Source of the DNA: Chryseobacterium indologenes
Lineage (GTDB): Bacteria; Bacteroidota; Bacteroidia; Flavobacteriales; Weeksellaceae
Length of the DNA: 64,000 bases
Direction: 5' to 3'
Assembly: GCF_018362995.1 (NCBI RefSeq)
Contig: NZ_CP074372.1
Location: 4,030,001 to 4,094,000 of the forward strand
Below, one piece after another: positions 24,814 through 33,217 of this stretch. Below the pieces are notes generated by a model that did not search any database, was not told the DNA's origin, and saw only the letters and a list, made by a program, of their open reading frames with translations. A program made the translations under genes and the position numbers. Position 1 is the first letter of the stretch. Each line of letters starts with the position of its first letter.

Positions 24814-25898
24814 TGAATTCATTTTATAAACTTAAAACAGTTAAAGTTCAGAAAGATACTTCCGAAGCCGTTAGCGTGGCCGTGGAAATCCCTGAAGAGC
24901 TGAAAGATAAGTTCAGGTTCAAACAAGGACAGTATCTGAATTTCCGAATGATGATCAACGGAAATGAGGAAAGACGTTCTTACTCTATCTGTAATGCTCC
25001 GAGTGAAAAAAGCAATACCCTGGAAGTATTGGTAAAATTGCTTGAGGGTGGGAAAGTATCAGGCTATTTCAATGAGCATCTCCACATGGATGAAATTCTG
25101 GAAGTAATGCCTCCAATGGGTGGTTTTAATACGTCTTATCATCCTACAAACGTAAAAACTTACGTTGGTTTGGCTGCAGGAAGCGGAATTACCCCTGTTT
25201 TATCCAATATTAAAGAAAGCCTTTATCAGGAACCTCACAGTAATGCTTACCTGTTCTATAGCAACAGAAGTATGAATCATATTTTAAGAAAAGCTGAAAT
25301 AGATAGACTGGTAGAACATTTCAATGGAAGATTGAAAGTTATTTATCTGGTAAGCCGTGAAAAACATGAAGACCCTGTTTTTGAAGGAAGAATTTCTGCT
25401 GAAAAATTAGAGCAGTTATTTGAAAGATATACAGATATCGATGTAAGAGAAGCTACTTATTTCATTTGTGGACCTGCGGACATGATCAAAGACATTGCAG
25501 ACTACCTGAAAAAAGATAAAAAAGTGCCTGCTATTCAAGTGTTATTTGAGTATTTTACTGCTCCGGATGAAGAAAATACGGAGGAAATGAGTGATGAATT
25601 CAAGGCCATTGCCAATATTGAAAGTATGGTAACGGTAATTATTGATGATGATGAATATTCGTTCCACCTTAATTCTAAAAAAGAGAGTATCTTAGATAAA
25701 GCATTGAAAGACAATCTTCCTGTGCCTTTTGCATGTAAAGGAGGAGTGTGCTGTACGTGTAAAGCGGAAGTTTTGGAAGGAGAAGTTTTCATGGAGAAAA
25801 ACTACGCACTTACCGAAGAAGAAGTAGCCAGAGGCTTCGTTCTTACCTGTCAATGTCACCCGACAACGAATGTGGTGATGCTTAATTATGATGTTTAA
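24813..25898 (+). CDS. paaE: Phenylacetyl-CoA epoxidase reductase subunit PaaE
   Basis: A 361-residue flavo-iron-sulfur reductase that passes electrons from NADPH to the PaaABC oxygenase. The FAD domain has RRSYSICNAP (about 53-62), the NAD(P) domain has GLAAGSGITPVLSNI and YFICGPADMI, and the C-terminal ferredoxin domain has plant-type 2Fe-2S ligands Cys308, Cys313, Cys316 (CKGGVCCTC) and a final Cys near 346. Its ATG overlaps the paaK stop by one base. It precedes paaA, whereas in E. coli paaE follows paaABCD. Confidence 0.95.
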   Translation: MNSFYKLKTVKVQKDTSEAVSVAVEIPEELKDKFRFKQGQYLNFRMMINGNEERRSYSICNAPSEKSNTLEVLVKLLEGGKVSGYFNEHLHMDEILEVMPPMGGFNTSYHPTNVKTYVGLAAGSGITPVLSNIKESLYQEPHSNAYLFYSNRSMNHILRKAEIDRLVEHFNGRLKVIYLVSREKHEDPVFEGRISAEKLEQLFERYTDIDVREATYFICGPADMIKDIADYLKKDKKVPAIQVLFEYFTAPDEENTEEMSDEFKAIANIESMVTVIIDDDEYSFHLNSKKESILDKALKDNLPVPFACKGGVCCTCKAEVLEGEVFMEKNYALTEEEVARGFVLTCQCHPTTNVVMLNYDV

Positions 25899-25900
25899 AT

Positions 25901-25962
25901 TGTATTAACGATTGAATGTAAATTGTATTCATGAATACATTAATACTTTCTACATTTTACAA
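25901..25962. repeat. Imperfect palindrome between paaE and paaA
   Basis: A perfect 16-bp centre (TGTATTCATGAATACA, 25924-25939) is extended by imperfect arms rich in TGTA/TACA and ATTAAT. It resembles the hairpin at 30401-30479. Confidence 0.65.
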
Positions 25963-25974
25963 AAAAACAAAAAA

Positions 25975-26913
25975 ATGGACTTAGAAAAATTTGTACAATA
26001 CGTACATGAAGAAAATAAAGTAGAACCAAAAGATGTAATGCCCGATGATTACAGAAAACTATTGGTTCGTCAGATTTCACAGCACGCCCATTCTGAAATT
26101 GTAGGAATGCTGCCGGAAGCGAACTGGATTTCAAGAGCACCTTCATTGAGAAGAAAAATGGCGCTTTTGGCTAAAGTTCAGGATGAAGCAGGTCACGGAT
26201 TATATCTTTATTCTGCAACAGAAACTTTAGGAGATGGGAGCATCAGAGCAGACAGAGATGCAACTTATGATGATATGCTGGAAGGAAAAGCGAAATATTC
26301 AAGTATTTTCAACTATCCTACCTTAAGCTGGGCAGATATAGGAGCAATCGGCTGGCTGGTAGATGGTGCTGCCATTATGAACCAGGTAATGCTGATGGGG
26401 AATTCTTACGGTCCTTATTCCAGAGCAATGGTGAAGATCTGTAAAGAAGAATCTTTCCACCAAAGACAAGGGTATGAGATTTTAATGGCGCTTTGCCGTG
26501 GTACCAAACAACAGAAAGAAATGGCTCAGGCTTCATTGAACCGTTTCTGGTGGCCGGCATTAATGATGTTCGGACCGAATGACGACAGCTCTCCAAACTC
26601 GAAGATCTCTATGAATTACAGAGTAAAAAGAGAAAGTAATGACAGCCTTCGTCAGAGATTTATCGACGTTACTGTTTCTCAGGCAGAATTCTTAGGATTA
26701 ACTGTTCCGGATAAAGACCTGAAATGGAATGAGGAAAGACAGCATTATGATTTCGGAGAACTTCCATGGGATGAGTTTATGGAAATCTTAAAAGGAAACG
26801 GCCCTTGCAATAAAAAGCGTATTGAAACGAAGAGAAAAGCTCAAAGAGAAAATTCTTGGGTAAAGGAAGCAGCAGCAGCTTTTGCAGAAAAACAACAAAA
26901 AGAAGTAATATAA
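25975..26913 (+). CDS. paaA: Phenylacetyl-CoA epoxidase catalytic subunit PaaA
   Basis: A 312-residue ferritin-like di-iron monooxygenase subunit from the ATG at 25975 ([15 protein letters not shown]); an upstream TTG (25912) in the palindrome is rejected. Visible iron ligands are Glu41 (HAHSEIVGM), Glu71-x2-His74 (DEAGH) and Glu159-x2-His162 (EESFHQ). It adds one oxygen atom to the ring of phenylacetyl-CoA to give the 1,2-epoxide, with PaaC as structural partner and PaaE as reductase. It stands in pathway order with B, C and D. Confidence 0.96.
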   Translation: MDLEKFVQYVHEENKVEPKDVMPDDYRKLLVRQISQHAHSEIVGMLPEANWISRAPSLRRKMALLAKVQDEAGHGLYLYSATETLGDGSIRADRDATYDDMLEGKAKYSSIFNYPTLSWADIGAIGWLVDGAAIMNQVMLMGNSYGPYSRAMVKICKEESFHQRQGYEILMALCRGTKQQKEMAQASLNRFWWPALMMFGPNDDSSPNSKISMNYRVKRESNDSLRQRFIDVTVSQAEFLGLTVPDKDLKWNEERQHYDFGELPWDEFMEILKGNGPCNKKRIETKRKAQRENSWVKEAAAAFAEKQQKEVI

Positions 26914-27020
26914 TAATGTAACAATATACCAATGTAGAAATGTAACAATCATTGTCATGCTGAGCTTGTCGAAGCATCTCATTGTTAAACTGGTACATTG
27001 ATACATTGTTAAATTAATTT
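26912..27020. repeat. Long imperfect palindrome between paaA and paaB
   Basis: Arms of about 45-50 bases surround a core GTCATGCTGAGC (26954-26965) ... GAAGCATCTC. The outer arms alternate TAACAAT / ATTGTTA and CAATGTA / TACATTG. The core recurs at 31641 and 36009. Confidence 0.75.
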
Positions 27021-27024
27021 GACT

Positions 27025-27306
27025 ATGGCAAATTTAGATATGTGGGAAGTGTTTATTCAAACTAAACCGGGATTATCCCACAAACACGTTGGAATTGTAC
27101 AGGCACCAACAGCAGAAATGGCTTTGCAGAACGCAAGAGACGTTTATACAAGAAGAAAAGAAGGAACTTCTGTTTGGGTAGTTCCAAGTAAATATATTGT
27201 GACCTCGGAAGGAGTGGACAAAGAAGCATTCTTCGATCCGGCTGATGATAAACTATACCGTCATCCAACGTTCTACGACATTCCAAACGATGTAAAAAAT
27301 ATGTAA
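27025..27306 (+). CDS. paaB: Phenylacetyl-CoA epoxidase subunit PaaB
   Basis: A 93-residue protein starting MANLDMWEVFIQTKPGLSHKHVG, the standard PaaB opening; the ATG at 27025 is used because the only upstream option is a TTG two codons earlier. PaaB has no catalytic centre; it bridges PaaAC heterodimers and is needed for activity of the complex. It contains the conserved VGIVQAPTAEMALQNARDVYTRR and ends WVVPSKYI ... PTFYDIPNDVKNM. It is flanked on both sides by long intergenic palindromes. Confidence 0.95.
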   Translation: MANLDMWEVFIQTKPGLSHKHVGIVQAPTAEMALQNARDVYTRRKEGTSVWVVPSKYIVTSEGVDKEAFFDPADDKLYRHPTFYDIPNDVKNM

Positions 27307-27308
27307 TA

Positions 27309-27391
27309 AGACTTTTGAGATAATAGACAGATAGATAAAAGACCTTAAGGTTTACTTGTCTTTTTTCTATCCATCTATCATCTATCCGTCT
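27309..27391. repeat. Long imperfect palindrome between paaB and paaC
   Basis: The left arm (AGAC ... AGACAGATAGATAAAAGAC) mirrors the right arm (GTCTTTTTTCTATCCATCT ... CCGTCT) around a perfect CCTTAAGG centre. The sequence family differs from that of the other gaps. Confidence 0.7.
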
Positions 27392-27407
27392 TTAAATTGA
27401 TTAAACA

Positions 27408-28157
27408 ATGAACCCATTATATAATTATTTATTAAAACTAGCAGACGACAGTTTCATTATGGGACAGCGTCTGTCTGCATGGTGCGGTGAAGGTCCTTAT
27501 TTAGAGGAAGATATTGCATTGACGAACATTGCATTAGATGAGTTGGGACAGGCTAACAACTTTTATGTTTATGCTTCAAGAGTAATTGACAACGGTAAAA
27601 GTGAAGATGATTTAGCCTTTCTAAGATACGAACACGAATATGTAAATGCACACTGGACAGAACTTCCAAATGAAGACTATGCTCAGACCATTCTGAAAGT
27701 TTACGTTTTTGCTGTGTATCAGAAACTGATGTATGAGGCATTGTCCAATTCTGCAGATGAAGAACTTTCGGCTATTGCCCAGAAATCACTAAAGGAAGTA
27801 AGATATCATTATACCCATGCTGCATCCTGGATGAAAATTTTCGCTCAGGGTACAGAAGAAAGCAAATCCCGTGTGGTAAAAGCCATTGAAGATATCTGGG
27901 AATATACAAAAGGACTTTTTGCTAAAACAGAAGGTGAAGATGATCTTATTGCTTTGAACATCGTTCCGGATGCAGATGCTCTTTACGAAGAATTCATTGC
28001 CATTACGAAGAAAGATTTTGCAGATTTCGGGTTGGAATATCCATCAAATCCTTTTATGCAGCCAAAATCAAGAACAGGATATCATACAGAGTATTTTGGA
28101 TTTATTCTTTGTGAACTTCAATATATGCAGAGAGCGTATCCGGGTTGTACTTGGTAA
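27408..28157 (+). CDS. paaC: Phenylacetyl-CoA epoxidase structural subunit PaaC
   Basis: A 249-residue ferritin-like paralogue of PaaA that forms the stable PaaAC heterodimer but does not carry the active di-iron centre. Typical features are MGQRLSAWCGEGPYLEEDIALTNIALDELGQA near the N-terminus and RYHYTHAASWM in the middle. The length is normal for the family. It is followed 5 bases later by an alpha/beta hydrolase gene inserted before paaD. Confidence 0.95.
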   Translation: MNPLYNYLLKLADDSFIMGQRLSAWCGEGPYLEEDIALTNIALDELGQANNFYVYASRVIDNGKSEDDLAFLRYEHEYVNAHWTELPNEDYAQTILKVYVFAVYQKLMYEALSNSADEELSAIAQKSLKEVRYHYTHAASWMKIFAQGTEESKSRVVKAIEDIWEYTKGLFAKTEGEDDLIALNIVPDADALYEEFIAITKKDFADFGLEYPSNPFMQPKSRTGYHTEYFGFILCELQYMQRAYPGCTW

Positions 28158-28162
28158 CAAGT

Positions 28163-28972
28163 ATGAAAAAGTTACTTCTGGGAATATTTGCTTTTTTTCT
28201 TATCGCATATGTGATGTTATGTGTGGGAATCTACTTCTATCAGGAGAAAATTATTTTTTATCCTGAAAAGTTACCGGAGAATTACAAATTTAAATTTGAC
28301 GGTGATTTTGAAGAAATAACGGTTACAACAAAAGATAAAAAACATTTAAACTCCGTTTTATTTAAAGCTCAAAACCCTAAAGGCGTAATTTTTTATCTTC
28401 ATGGGAATGGAGGTTCATTAAAAGAATGGGGTGAAGTAGCTGAACTGTATGCCAATATGAACTATGATACATTTATATTGGATTACCGAGGGTACGGAAA
28501 AAGTGAAGATAAGATTAAGAATAAAGAGCAGCTTTTTTCGGATGTTGAGAGTGCTTATAAGGAGCTTTTGAAAAGATATCCGGAGAACAAAATTATCATT
28601 TTAGGATATTCTATAGGAACGGGCTTAGCTGCAAAATTAGCATCAATGCAGAACGCAAGATTATTGATTTTACAGGCTCCGTATTATAGTATGGAAGATG
28701 AAATGAGTCAAAAATTTTCATTTCTTCCTAAGTTTTTACTGAAATATAATTTTGAGACCGGTGAATATTTAAAAACCGTTAAGTCGCCCGTTGTAATTTT
28801 TCATGGCGATAAAGATGAGGTTATTAATTATAAGTCATCCTTAAAACTTAAAAATAGCTTTAAAAAAGGTGATAGTCTGATTCTATTAAAAGATCAGTAT
28901 CACAACGGAATAACAGATAATTTGGATTATCAGAATTCATTGAAAATAATTCTCGATTCTGATAAAAAGTAA
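28163..28972 (+). CDS. Membrane-anchored alpha/beta hydrolase inserted in paa operon
   Basis: A 269-residue hydrolase from the ATG at 28163, 5 bases after paaC; a TTG start inside paaC is rejected. An N-terminal membrane anchor (LLLGIFAFFLIAYVMLCVGIYF) precedes a BEM46/ABHD13-like fold. The oxyanion region is YLHGNGGS, the nucleophile elbow GYSIGTG at about 150-156, the acid is in FHGDKDEV and the His is near the C-terminus (DQYHNG). It sits tightly between paaC and paaD (3-base gap), yet no such enzyme is part of the core pathway. I infer an accessory thioesterase or esterase; the substrate is unknown. Confidence 0.85.
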   Translation: MKKLLLGIFAFFLIAYVMLCVGIYFYQEKIIFYPEKLPENYKFKFDGDFEEITVTTKDKKHLNSVLFKAQNPKGVIFYLHGNGGSLKEWGEVAELYANMNYDTFILDYRGYGKSEDKIKNKEQLFSDVESAYKELLKRYPENKIIILGYSIGTGLAAKLASMQNARLLILQAPYYSMEDEMSQKFSFLPKFLLKYNFETGEYLKTVKSPVVIFHGDKDEVINYKSSLKLKNSFKKGDSLILLKDQYHNGITDNLDYQNSLKIILDSDKK

Positions 28973-28975
28973 AAT

Positions 28976-29440
28976 ATGAATCAGCTTTTAGATTTATTAA
29001 AAACAATTCCCGACCCGGAAATTCCGGTGATTGATATCGTGGAATTAGGAATTGTAAGAGATGCACAGGTCACAGGTGAAAATACGTGTGAAGTGATCAT
29101 TACGCCTACTTATTCTGCCTGTCCTGCAATGTTTACCATTGAAGAGGATATTATCAAAATGATGAAAGAAAACGGATGGGAAGCAAAAGTAGTTACCAAG
29201 ATGTTTCCGATCTGGACAACGGACTGGCTGACTGATGAAGCGAGAGAAAAACTTCGTGTCTACGGAATCACTCCTCCTGAAAAAGGAGCAGATGAACATC
29301 ATATCGGGAAACCGAAAAAATGTCCGCGCTGTGGTTCTGAGCATACCAAGCAGATCAGCAGATTTGGGTCTACCTTATGTAAAGCCTCTTATCAATGCTT
29401 AGACTGTCTGGAACCTTTTGATTATTTTAAATGTCATTAA
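28976..29440 (+). CDS. paaD: Phenylacetyl-CoA epoxidase maturation subunit PaaD
   Basis: A 154-residue protein with an N-terminal MIP18/DUF59 domain (IPDPEIPVIDIVELGIVRD, TYSACPAM) and a C-terminal metal-binding ribbon (CPRCGSEH ... CLDCLEPFDYFKCH). PaaD is required for epoxidase function and is thought to help assemble metal or Fe-S centres. Its position after paaC, displaced by one hydrolase gene, fits the usual paaABCD order. Confidence 0.94.
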   Translation: MNQLLDLLKTIPDPEIPVIDIVELGIVRDAQVTGENTCEVIITPTYSACPAMFTIEEDIIKMMKENGWEAKVVTKMFPIWTTDWLTDEAREKLRVYGITPPEKGADEHHIGKPKKCPRCGSEHTKQISRFGSTLCKASYQCLDCLEPFDYFKCH

Positions 29441-29592
29441 GGGTAACTATAGATTAATGTACAATTTATCAATAAAATTAACGGATATGCAGAGCATAAC
29501 GATGCTGTTGTTAGATTGTTAAAATCTTAGGTTGTTACATGAATTTATATTGTTAAATTAGTGCATTGTTAAATAATAAATTAATAAAAACT
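29441..29592. repeat. Gap with weaker palindromic structure between paaD and paaG
   Basis: It contains AGCAT-AACG-ATGCT near the centre and partly matching AT-rich arms with TAATGTACAA / TTGTTACAT text. Symmetry is poorer than in the neighbouring gaps. Confidence 0.4.
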
Positions 29593-30393
29593 ATGTATAC
29601 ACAACTCGATATTGAAACGCATTTTGACGGGAAGCTTAAAATTGCATATCTGAATCAGCCAGAAACAATGAATGCCCTTACAAAGCCGGCTTTAGGAGAT
29701 CTGAAAGATTTTATCAAAGAATGCAACGAAGATGAAACTGTAAGATGTGTTGCTATTTCCGGAAGAGGAAGAGCGTTCTGCTCAGGTCAGAATCTGGACG
29801 AAGCTTTTGTGGTAGGCAAAGAACACCATGATCATGACATCATCAGAAAAATTGTGGTAGATTATTATAACCCTTTAGTGTTAGAGGTTACACGTTGCAG
29901 AAAACCTGTTATCGCATTGGTAAATGGTCCTGCAGTAGGAGCTGGTGCTATGTTGGCTCTGATCTGTGACTTTGTTTTGGCAAGTAATAAAGCATACTTC
30001 TCACAGGCATTCTCAAATATCGGCTTAATTCCTGATACAGGAGGAACATACTTCTTACCGAAGCTTTTAGGTAGACAATTGGCCAATTATTTAGCGTTTA
30101 CAGGTAAAAAATTATCTGCTGAAGAATCTAAATCTTATGGTCTTGTTGCTGAAGTTTTCTCGGAAGAAGAATTCGCATCAAAATCAATGGAAATTCTTGA
30201 AAGAATGTCGAACATGCCAACCGCGGCAATTAAGCTTACCAAAAAAGCTTTTGCACATTCTTATACCAATACATTGAAAGAGCAGCTTGAGCTGGAAGGA
30301 GATCTACAGCAGGAAGCAGCAGAAACAGAAGACTTCATTGAAGGAGTAAATGCCTTTTTACAGAAAAGAAAACCTAATTATAAAGGAAAATAA
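29593..30393 (+). CDS. paaG: 1,2-epoxyphenylacetyl-CoA isomerase (crotonase family)
   Basis: A 266-residue crotonase-fold enzyme from the ATG at 29593 (MYTQLDIETHFDG); the frame opens upstream only from a TTG in the repeat gap. GRGRAFCSGQNLDEA and NGPAVGAGAMLALICDFVLAS form the oxyanion hole, and IGLIPDTGGTYFLPKLLGR carries the acidic active-site region. It is most like PaaG, which turns the ring epoxide into oxepin-CoA. PaaF-like hydratase activity is an alternative, but the operon position and the FCSGQ(N/D)L motif favour PaaG. Confidence 0.88.
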   Translation: MYTQLDIETHFDGKLKIAYLNQPETMNALTKPALGDLKDFIKECNEDETVRCVAISGRGRAFCSGQNLDEAFVVGKEHHDHDIIRKIVVDYYNPLVLEVTRCRKPVIALVNGPAVGAGAMLALICDFVLASNKAYFSQAFSNIGLIPDTGGTYFLPKLLGRQLANYLAFTGKKLSAEESKSYGLVAEVFSEEEFASKSMEILERMSNMPTAAIKLTKKAFAHSYTNTLKEQLELEGDLQQEAAETEDFIEGVNAFLQKRKPNYKGK

Positions 30394-30400
30394 ATTTCGT

Positions 30401-30479
30401 ATTAATGTATTCATGTAAAATGTATTAATGATTTTTAAAACGATTTGCATGAATACATTTTACATTAATACATTGTACA
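30401..30479. repeat. Strong inverted repeat between paaG and paaH
   Basis: The left arm (30401-30430) and right arm (30448-30479) match at about 25 of 27 core positions (AATGTATT.ATGTAAAATGTATT.ATG), with a 17-base loop. It would form a very stable RNA hairpin. Confidence 0.8.
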
Positions 30480-30484
30480 AATAA

Positions 30485-31615
30485 ATGAATATTGGAATTA
30501 TTGGGGCAGGAACCATGGGCGTAGGAATTGCTCAGGTAGCTGCAACAGCAGGATGCAAAGTTGTTTTATTCGACGCTAATGCTCCACAAATTGATAAAGC
30601 GCTTTCAGGTTTAGAAAAGACCCTTCAAAAGCTGACTGAGAAAGGCAAAATCTCTCAGGAAAAAGCAGCAGAAATCAGAAACAATATCGTGAAAGGTGAA
30701 GCATTACAGAATTTAAAAGATTCTGATTTGGTGATCGAAGCCATTATCGAAAACAAAGAGATCAAAACCAAAGTGTTTACAGAGCTTGAAAATTATGTTT
30801 CAGAAAACTGTATCCTTAGTTCCAATACCTCTTCTATCTCTATCACCTCTCTGGGTGCAGAACTAAAGAAACCGGAGCGTTTCATCGGAATTCACTTTTT
30901 CAATCCGGCTCCGTTGATGCCTTTAGTGGAAGTTATTCCATCCTTATTGACAGAAAAAACTTTAGCAGAAAAAATCTACAACCTCATGAAAGAATGGGGG
31001 AAAACTCCTGTTATTGCCAAAGATATTCCCGGATTTATCGTCAACAGAATTGCCAGACCTTATTATGGGGAAGCACTTAGGATTGTTGAGGAAAACATCG
31101 CAACACCGGAACAGGTGGATGATGCCATGAAAACACTGGGTAATTTCAAAATGGGACCTTTCGAATTGATGGATCTTATCGGTGTCGATGTCAATTTTGC
31201 AGTAACAACAACTGTTTACAAAGATTATTTCTATGATCCGAAATACAAGCCGTCTCTATTACAGCAAAGAATGTCTGAAGCAAAACTTCACGGAAGAAAG
31301 ACTGGGAAAGGTTTCTACGATTACAGTGAAGGAGCAGAAAAACCTGTTGCTCAGAAAGACGATGCTTTATACCAGCAGATATTTTTAAGAATCATTTCAA
31401 TGCTGATCAATGAAGCGGTTGAAGCCAAAAGATTAGGGGTTGCCAATGACGAAGATATTGAGCTGGCAATGCAGAAAGGCGTAAACTATCCGAAAGGATT
31501 ACTAAGCTGGGGACAAGAAATCGGGTATGCAAAAATCTCCGAAACCCTGCAAAACCTATACGAAGAATATCAGGAAGAGAGATATAGACAAAGTTCTTTG
31601 CTGAGAAAACTATAA
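30485..31615 (+). CDS. paaH: 3-hydroxyadipyl-CoA dehydrogenase (3-hydroxyacyl-CoA dehydrogenase)
   Basis: A 376-residue NAD-dependent dehydrogenase. The Rossmann motif GAGTMGVGIAQVAA is at residues 6-19. The catalytic region FIGIHFFNPAPLMPLVEVI is followed by KDIPGFIVNRIARPYYGEA, and two C-terminal 3HCDH helical domains follow. It is shorter than E. coli PaaH (about 475) but carries both catalytic and dimer domains. It oxidises 3-hydroxyadipyl-CoA to 3-oxoadipyl-CoA. Confidence 0.93.
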   Translation: MNIGIIGAGTMGVGIAQVAATAGCKVVLFDANAPQIDKALSGLEKTLQKLTEKGKISQEKAAEIRNNIVKGEALQNLKDSDLVIEAIIENKEIKTKVFTELENYVSENCILSSNTSSISITSLGAELKKPERFIGIHFFNPAPLMPLVEVIPSLLTEKTLAEKIYNLMKEWGKTPVIAKDIPGFIVNRIARPYYGEALRIVEENIATPEQVDDAMKTLGNFKMGPFELMDLIGVDVNFAVTTTVYKDYFYDPKYKPSLLQQRMSEAKLHGRKTGKGFYDYSEGAEKPVAQKDDALYQQIFLRIISMLINEAVEAKRLGVANDEDIELAMQKGVNYPKGLLSWGQEIGYAKISETLQNLYEEYQEERYRQSSLLRKL

Positions 31616-31624
31616 AAGTATTTA

Positions 31625-31679
31625 AATCTGCTAGTGAATTGTCATGCTGAGCGAAGTCGAAGCATCTCTCAAGTAGATT
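31625..31679. repeat. Palindromic repeat with GTCATGCTGAGC core after paaH
   Basis: Core GTCATGCTGAGCGAAGTCGA (31641-31660) is followed by AGCATCTC, with outer arms AATCTGCTAGTGA / TCTCAAGTAGATT pairing. It is the same family as at 26912 and 35975. Confidence 0.75.
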
Positions 31680-31698
31680 ATTATATCAAAAAAACTTC

Positions 31699-32007
31699 AT
31701 GGATATAGAAGAATTTAGAGCGGAGCTGGAGACCAGGCTTTTAATTGAGAAACAGTATTTAACTCAGGAGGCTTCTTCTGTCAATGCTGAGGAAAGGCTT
31801 GAGTTGTTAGGAAAGTTTAATGAGAAATATAAAGAACTGATCAAAAGATTAGCCAACGAAAATGGAATTGATTTAAACGAATCCTACCCCTCTGAAAATT
31901 CATCAGATTCAGAAAGTCTTTCATACGAACAGATTATTCTGGGCAAAACAATGAATGTTTATGACAGGTTATCCGATGAGCTGTATGAAGAAATAACAAA
32001 CATATAA
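31699..32007 (+). CDS. Unknown 102-residue protein in paa operon
   Basis: A small, acidic, helical protein without signal peptide or membrane segment. The middle is a low-complexity Ser/Glu stretch (YPSENSSDSESLSYEQ). It lies between paaH and paaI, 9 bases before the latter, so it is co-transcribed. I do not recognise the family, and it has no counterpart in the classic paa operon of E. coli. Codon use and frame length support a real gene. Confidence 0.6.
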   Translation: MDIEEFRAELETRLLIEKQYLTQEASSVNAEERLELLGKFNEKYKELIKRLANENGIDLNESYPSENSSDSESLSYEQIILGKTMNVYDRLSDELYEEITNI

Positions 32008-32016
32008 TTAATAGAA

Positions 32017-32430
32017 ATGAATCCAAGACAAGTAGCAGATTATATGTTCAATCAGGATTATTTTTCCCAGTGGATGAATATCAAAATGATTGAAGTAAAA
32101 GAAAATTACTGTTTAATAGAAATGCCCATTAAGAAAGATATGATTAACGGGCTTAAAACAGTTCATGGCGGAGTTACCTTTGCTTTTGCAGACTCAGCGT
32201 TGGCATTTTCATCCAACAGTACGGGTGATGCTGCTGTAGCGCTGAACTGTATTATCAATTTTACCAAAGCCGGAAAGGAAGGAGATATTTTCAGAGCCGA
32301 AAGTATTTTGGTGAATGATACCAGAAAAACGGCGGTTTATGACATTCAGATTACCAATCAAAACAGTGAGCTGATTGCAAAATTTGTTGGAACAGTCTAT
32401 AAAATAGGGAAAAAAGTCACCGACTTATAA
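32017..32430 (+). CDS. paaI: PaaI-type hotdog thioesterase
   Basis: A 137-residue hotdog-fold protein. The signature LKTVHGGVTFAFADSALAFSSNSTG (about 47-71) contains the HGG and Asp-acid positions of PaaI, and the second half has CIINFTKAGKEGDIFRAES. PaaI hydrolyses stalled hydroxyphenylacetyl-CoA or other ring CoA esters, rescuing free CoA and limiting toxic intermediates. It is a normal component of paa operons. Confidence 0.93.
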   Translation: MNPRQVADYMFNQDYFSQWMNIKMIEVKENYCLIEMPIKKDMINGLKTVHGGVTFAFADSALAFSSNSTGDAAVALNCIINFTKAGKEGDIFRAESILVNDTRKTAVYDIQITNQNSELIAKFVGTVYKIGKKVTDL

Positions 32431-32461
32431 AAAACATTAACCAGACACCATAGTAAACAAA

Positions 32462-33157
32462 ATGAGAAAAATATTTCTACTGCTTTTCGGGATTTCAGCT
32501 TTTCTGATGAATGCCCAGCACAAAGTAAATGAAGCTTTGAAAAAAGAACTCGATGAGATTATGAAGGTGGATCAGGGATACAGAATGCTTTTCGATTCCG
32601 AAATAACTCCGGAAAAAAGAGAACAGCTCCTGACAACTCTGAATATCGACAAAGAAGAGTTCAAAAAGAAAGGCTGGCAGATGGTTGCAGAACATGATAG
32701 TCTGAACGTGCAGAAAATAGAAAATATTATTGCTCAATATGGCTATCCCGGAAAAACACTTGTAGGAGAACCTACAAACCAGGCCGCATGGTACGTAATC
32801 CAGCATTCAACCAAAATTGGAAAATATCTTCCTCTCATAAAAGAAGCTGGAAAAAAGAAAGAAATTCCTTTTACATGGGTTGCGATGATGGAAGACCGAT
32901 ATCTGATGCAGGAAGACAAAGAACAGATCTATGGCACACAGGGAAAAGGAGAAATGACAAAAGATAAGAACGGAAAACAAGTCTTTGTCAATTTTGTCTG
33001 GCCTGTTAAAGATCTCAAAAATGTTAATAAAAGAAGAAAAGAAGCAGGTTTTGATTCCACTATTGAAGAAAATGCCAAAAGAATGTACGGGCCGGATTTC
33101 AGATACGAACCCTATACTTTAAAACAGGCTTTAGAACTAAGAAATAAAAACAAATAA
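32462..33157 (+). CDS. Secreted DUF6624-type protein in paa operon
   Basis: A 231-residue protein with signal peptide MRKIFLLLFGISAFLMNAQ. The mature part has the DUF6624 pattern: IIAQYGYPGKTLVGEPTNQAAWYVIQHS, then PFTWVAMMEDRYLMQEDKEQIYGTQ. The function of that family is unknown. It is 31 bases after paaI and on the same strand, so it should be co-expressed with cytoplasmic phenylacetate enzymes although it is exported, which is hard to explain by pathway chemistry. Confidence 0.75.
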   Translation: MRKIFLLLFGISAFLMNAQHKVNEALKKELDEIMKVDQGYRMLFDSEITPEKREQLLTTLNIDKEEFKKKGWQMVAEHDSLNVQKIENIIAQYGYPGKTLVGEPTNQAAWYVIQHSTKIGKYLPLIKEAGKKKEIPFTWVAMMEDRYLMQEDKEQIYGTQGKGEMTKDKNGKQVFVNFVWPVKDLKNVNKRRKEAGFDSTIEENAKRMYGPDFRYEPYTLKQALELRNKNK

Positions 33158-33217
33158 ATAGAAAAAGGAAGTTGGGTAATTTCAAATTATGCATTATCCT
33201 ATTTTCAAAGTAAAATT

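Noticed and set aside
25912-25974. TTG-initiated N-terminal extensions (paaA, paaB, the 28163 hydrolase, paaG, greA)
   Set aside because: Each extends a conserved start into a gap or a neighbouring gene; the ATG starts match the usual protein beginnings.
29441-29592. A small gene or a strong hairpin in the paaD-paaG gap
   Set aside because: No coding frame with start and composition, and the inverted symmetry is clearly weaker than in the other paa gaps.
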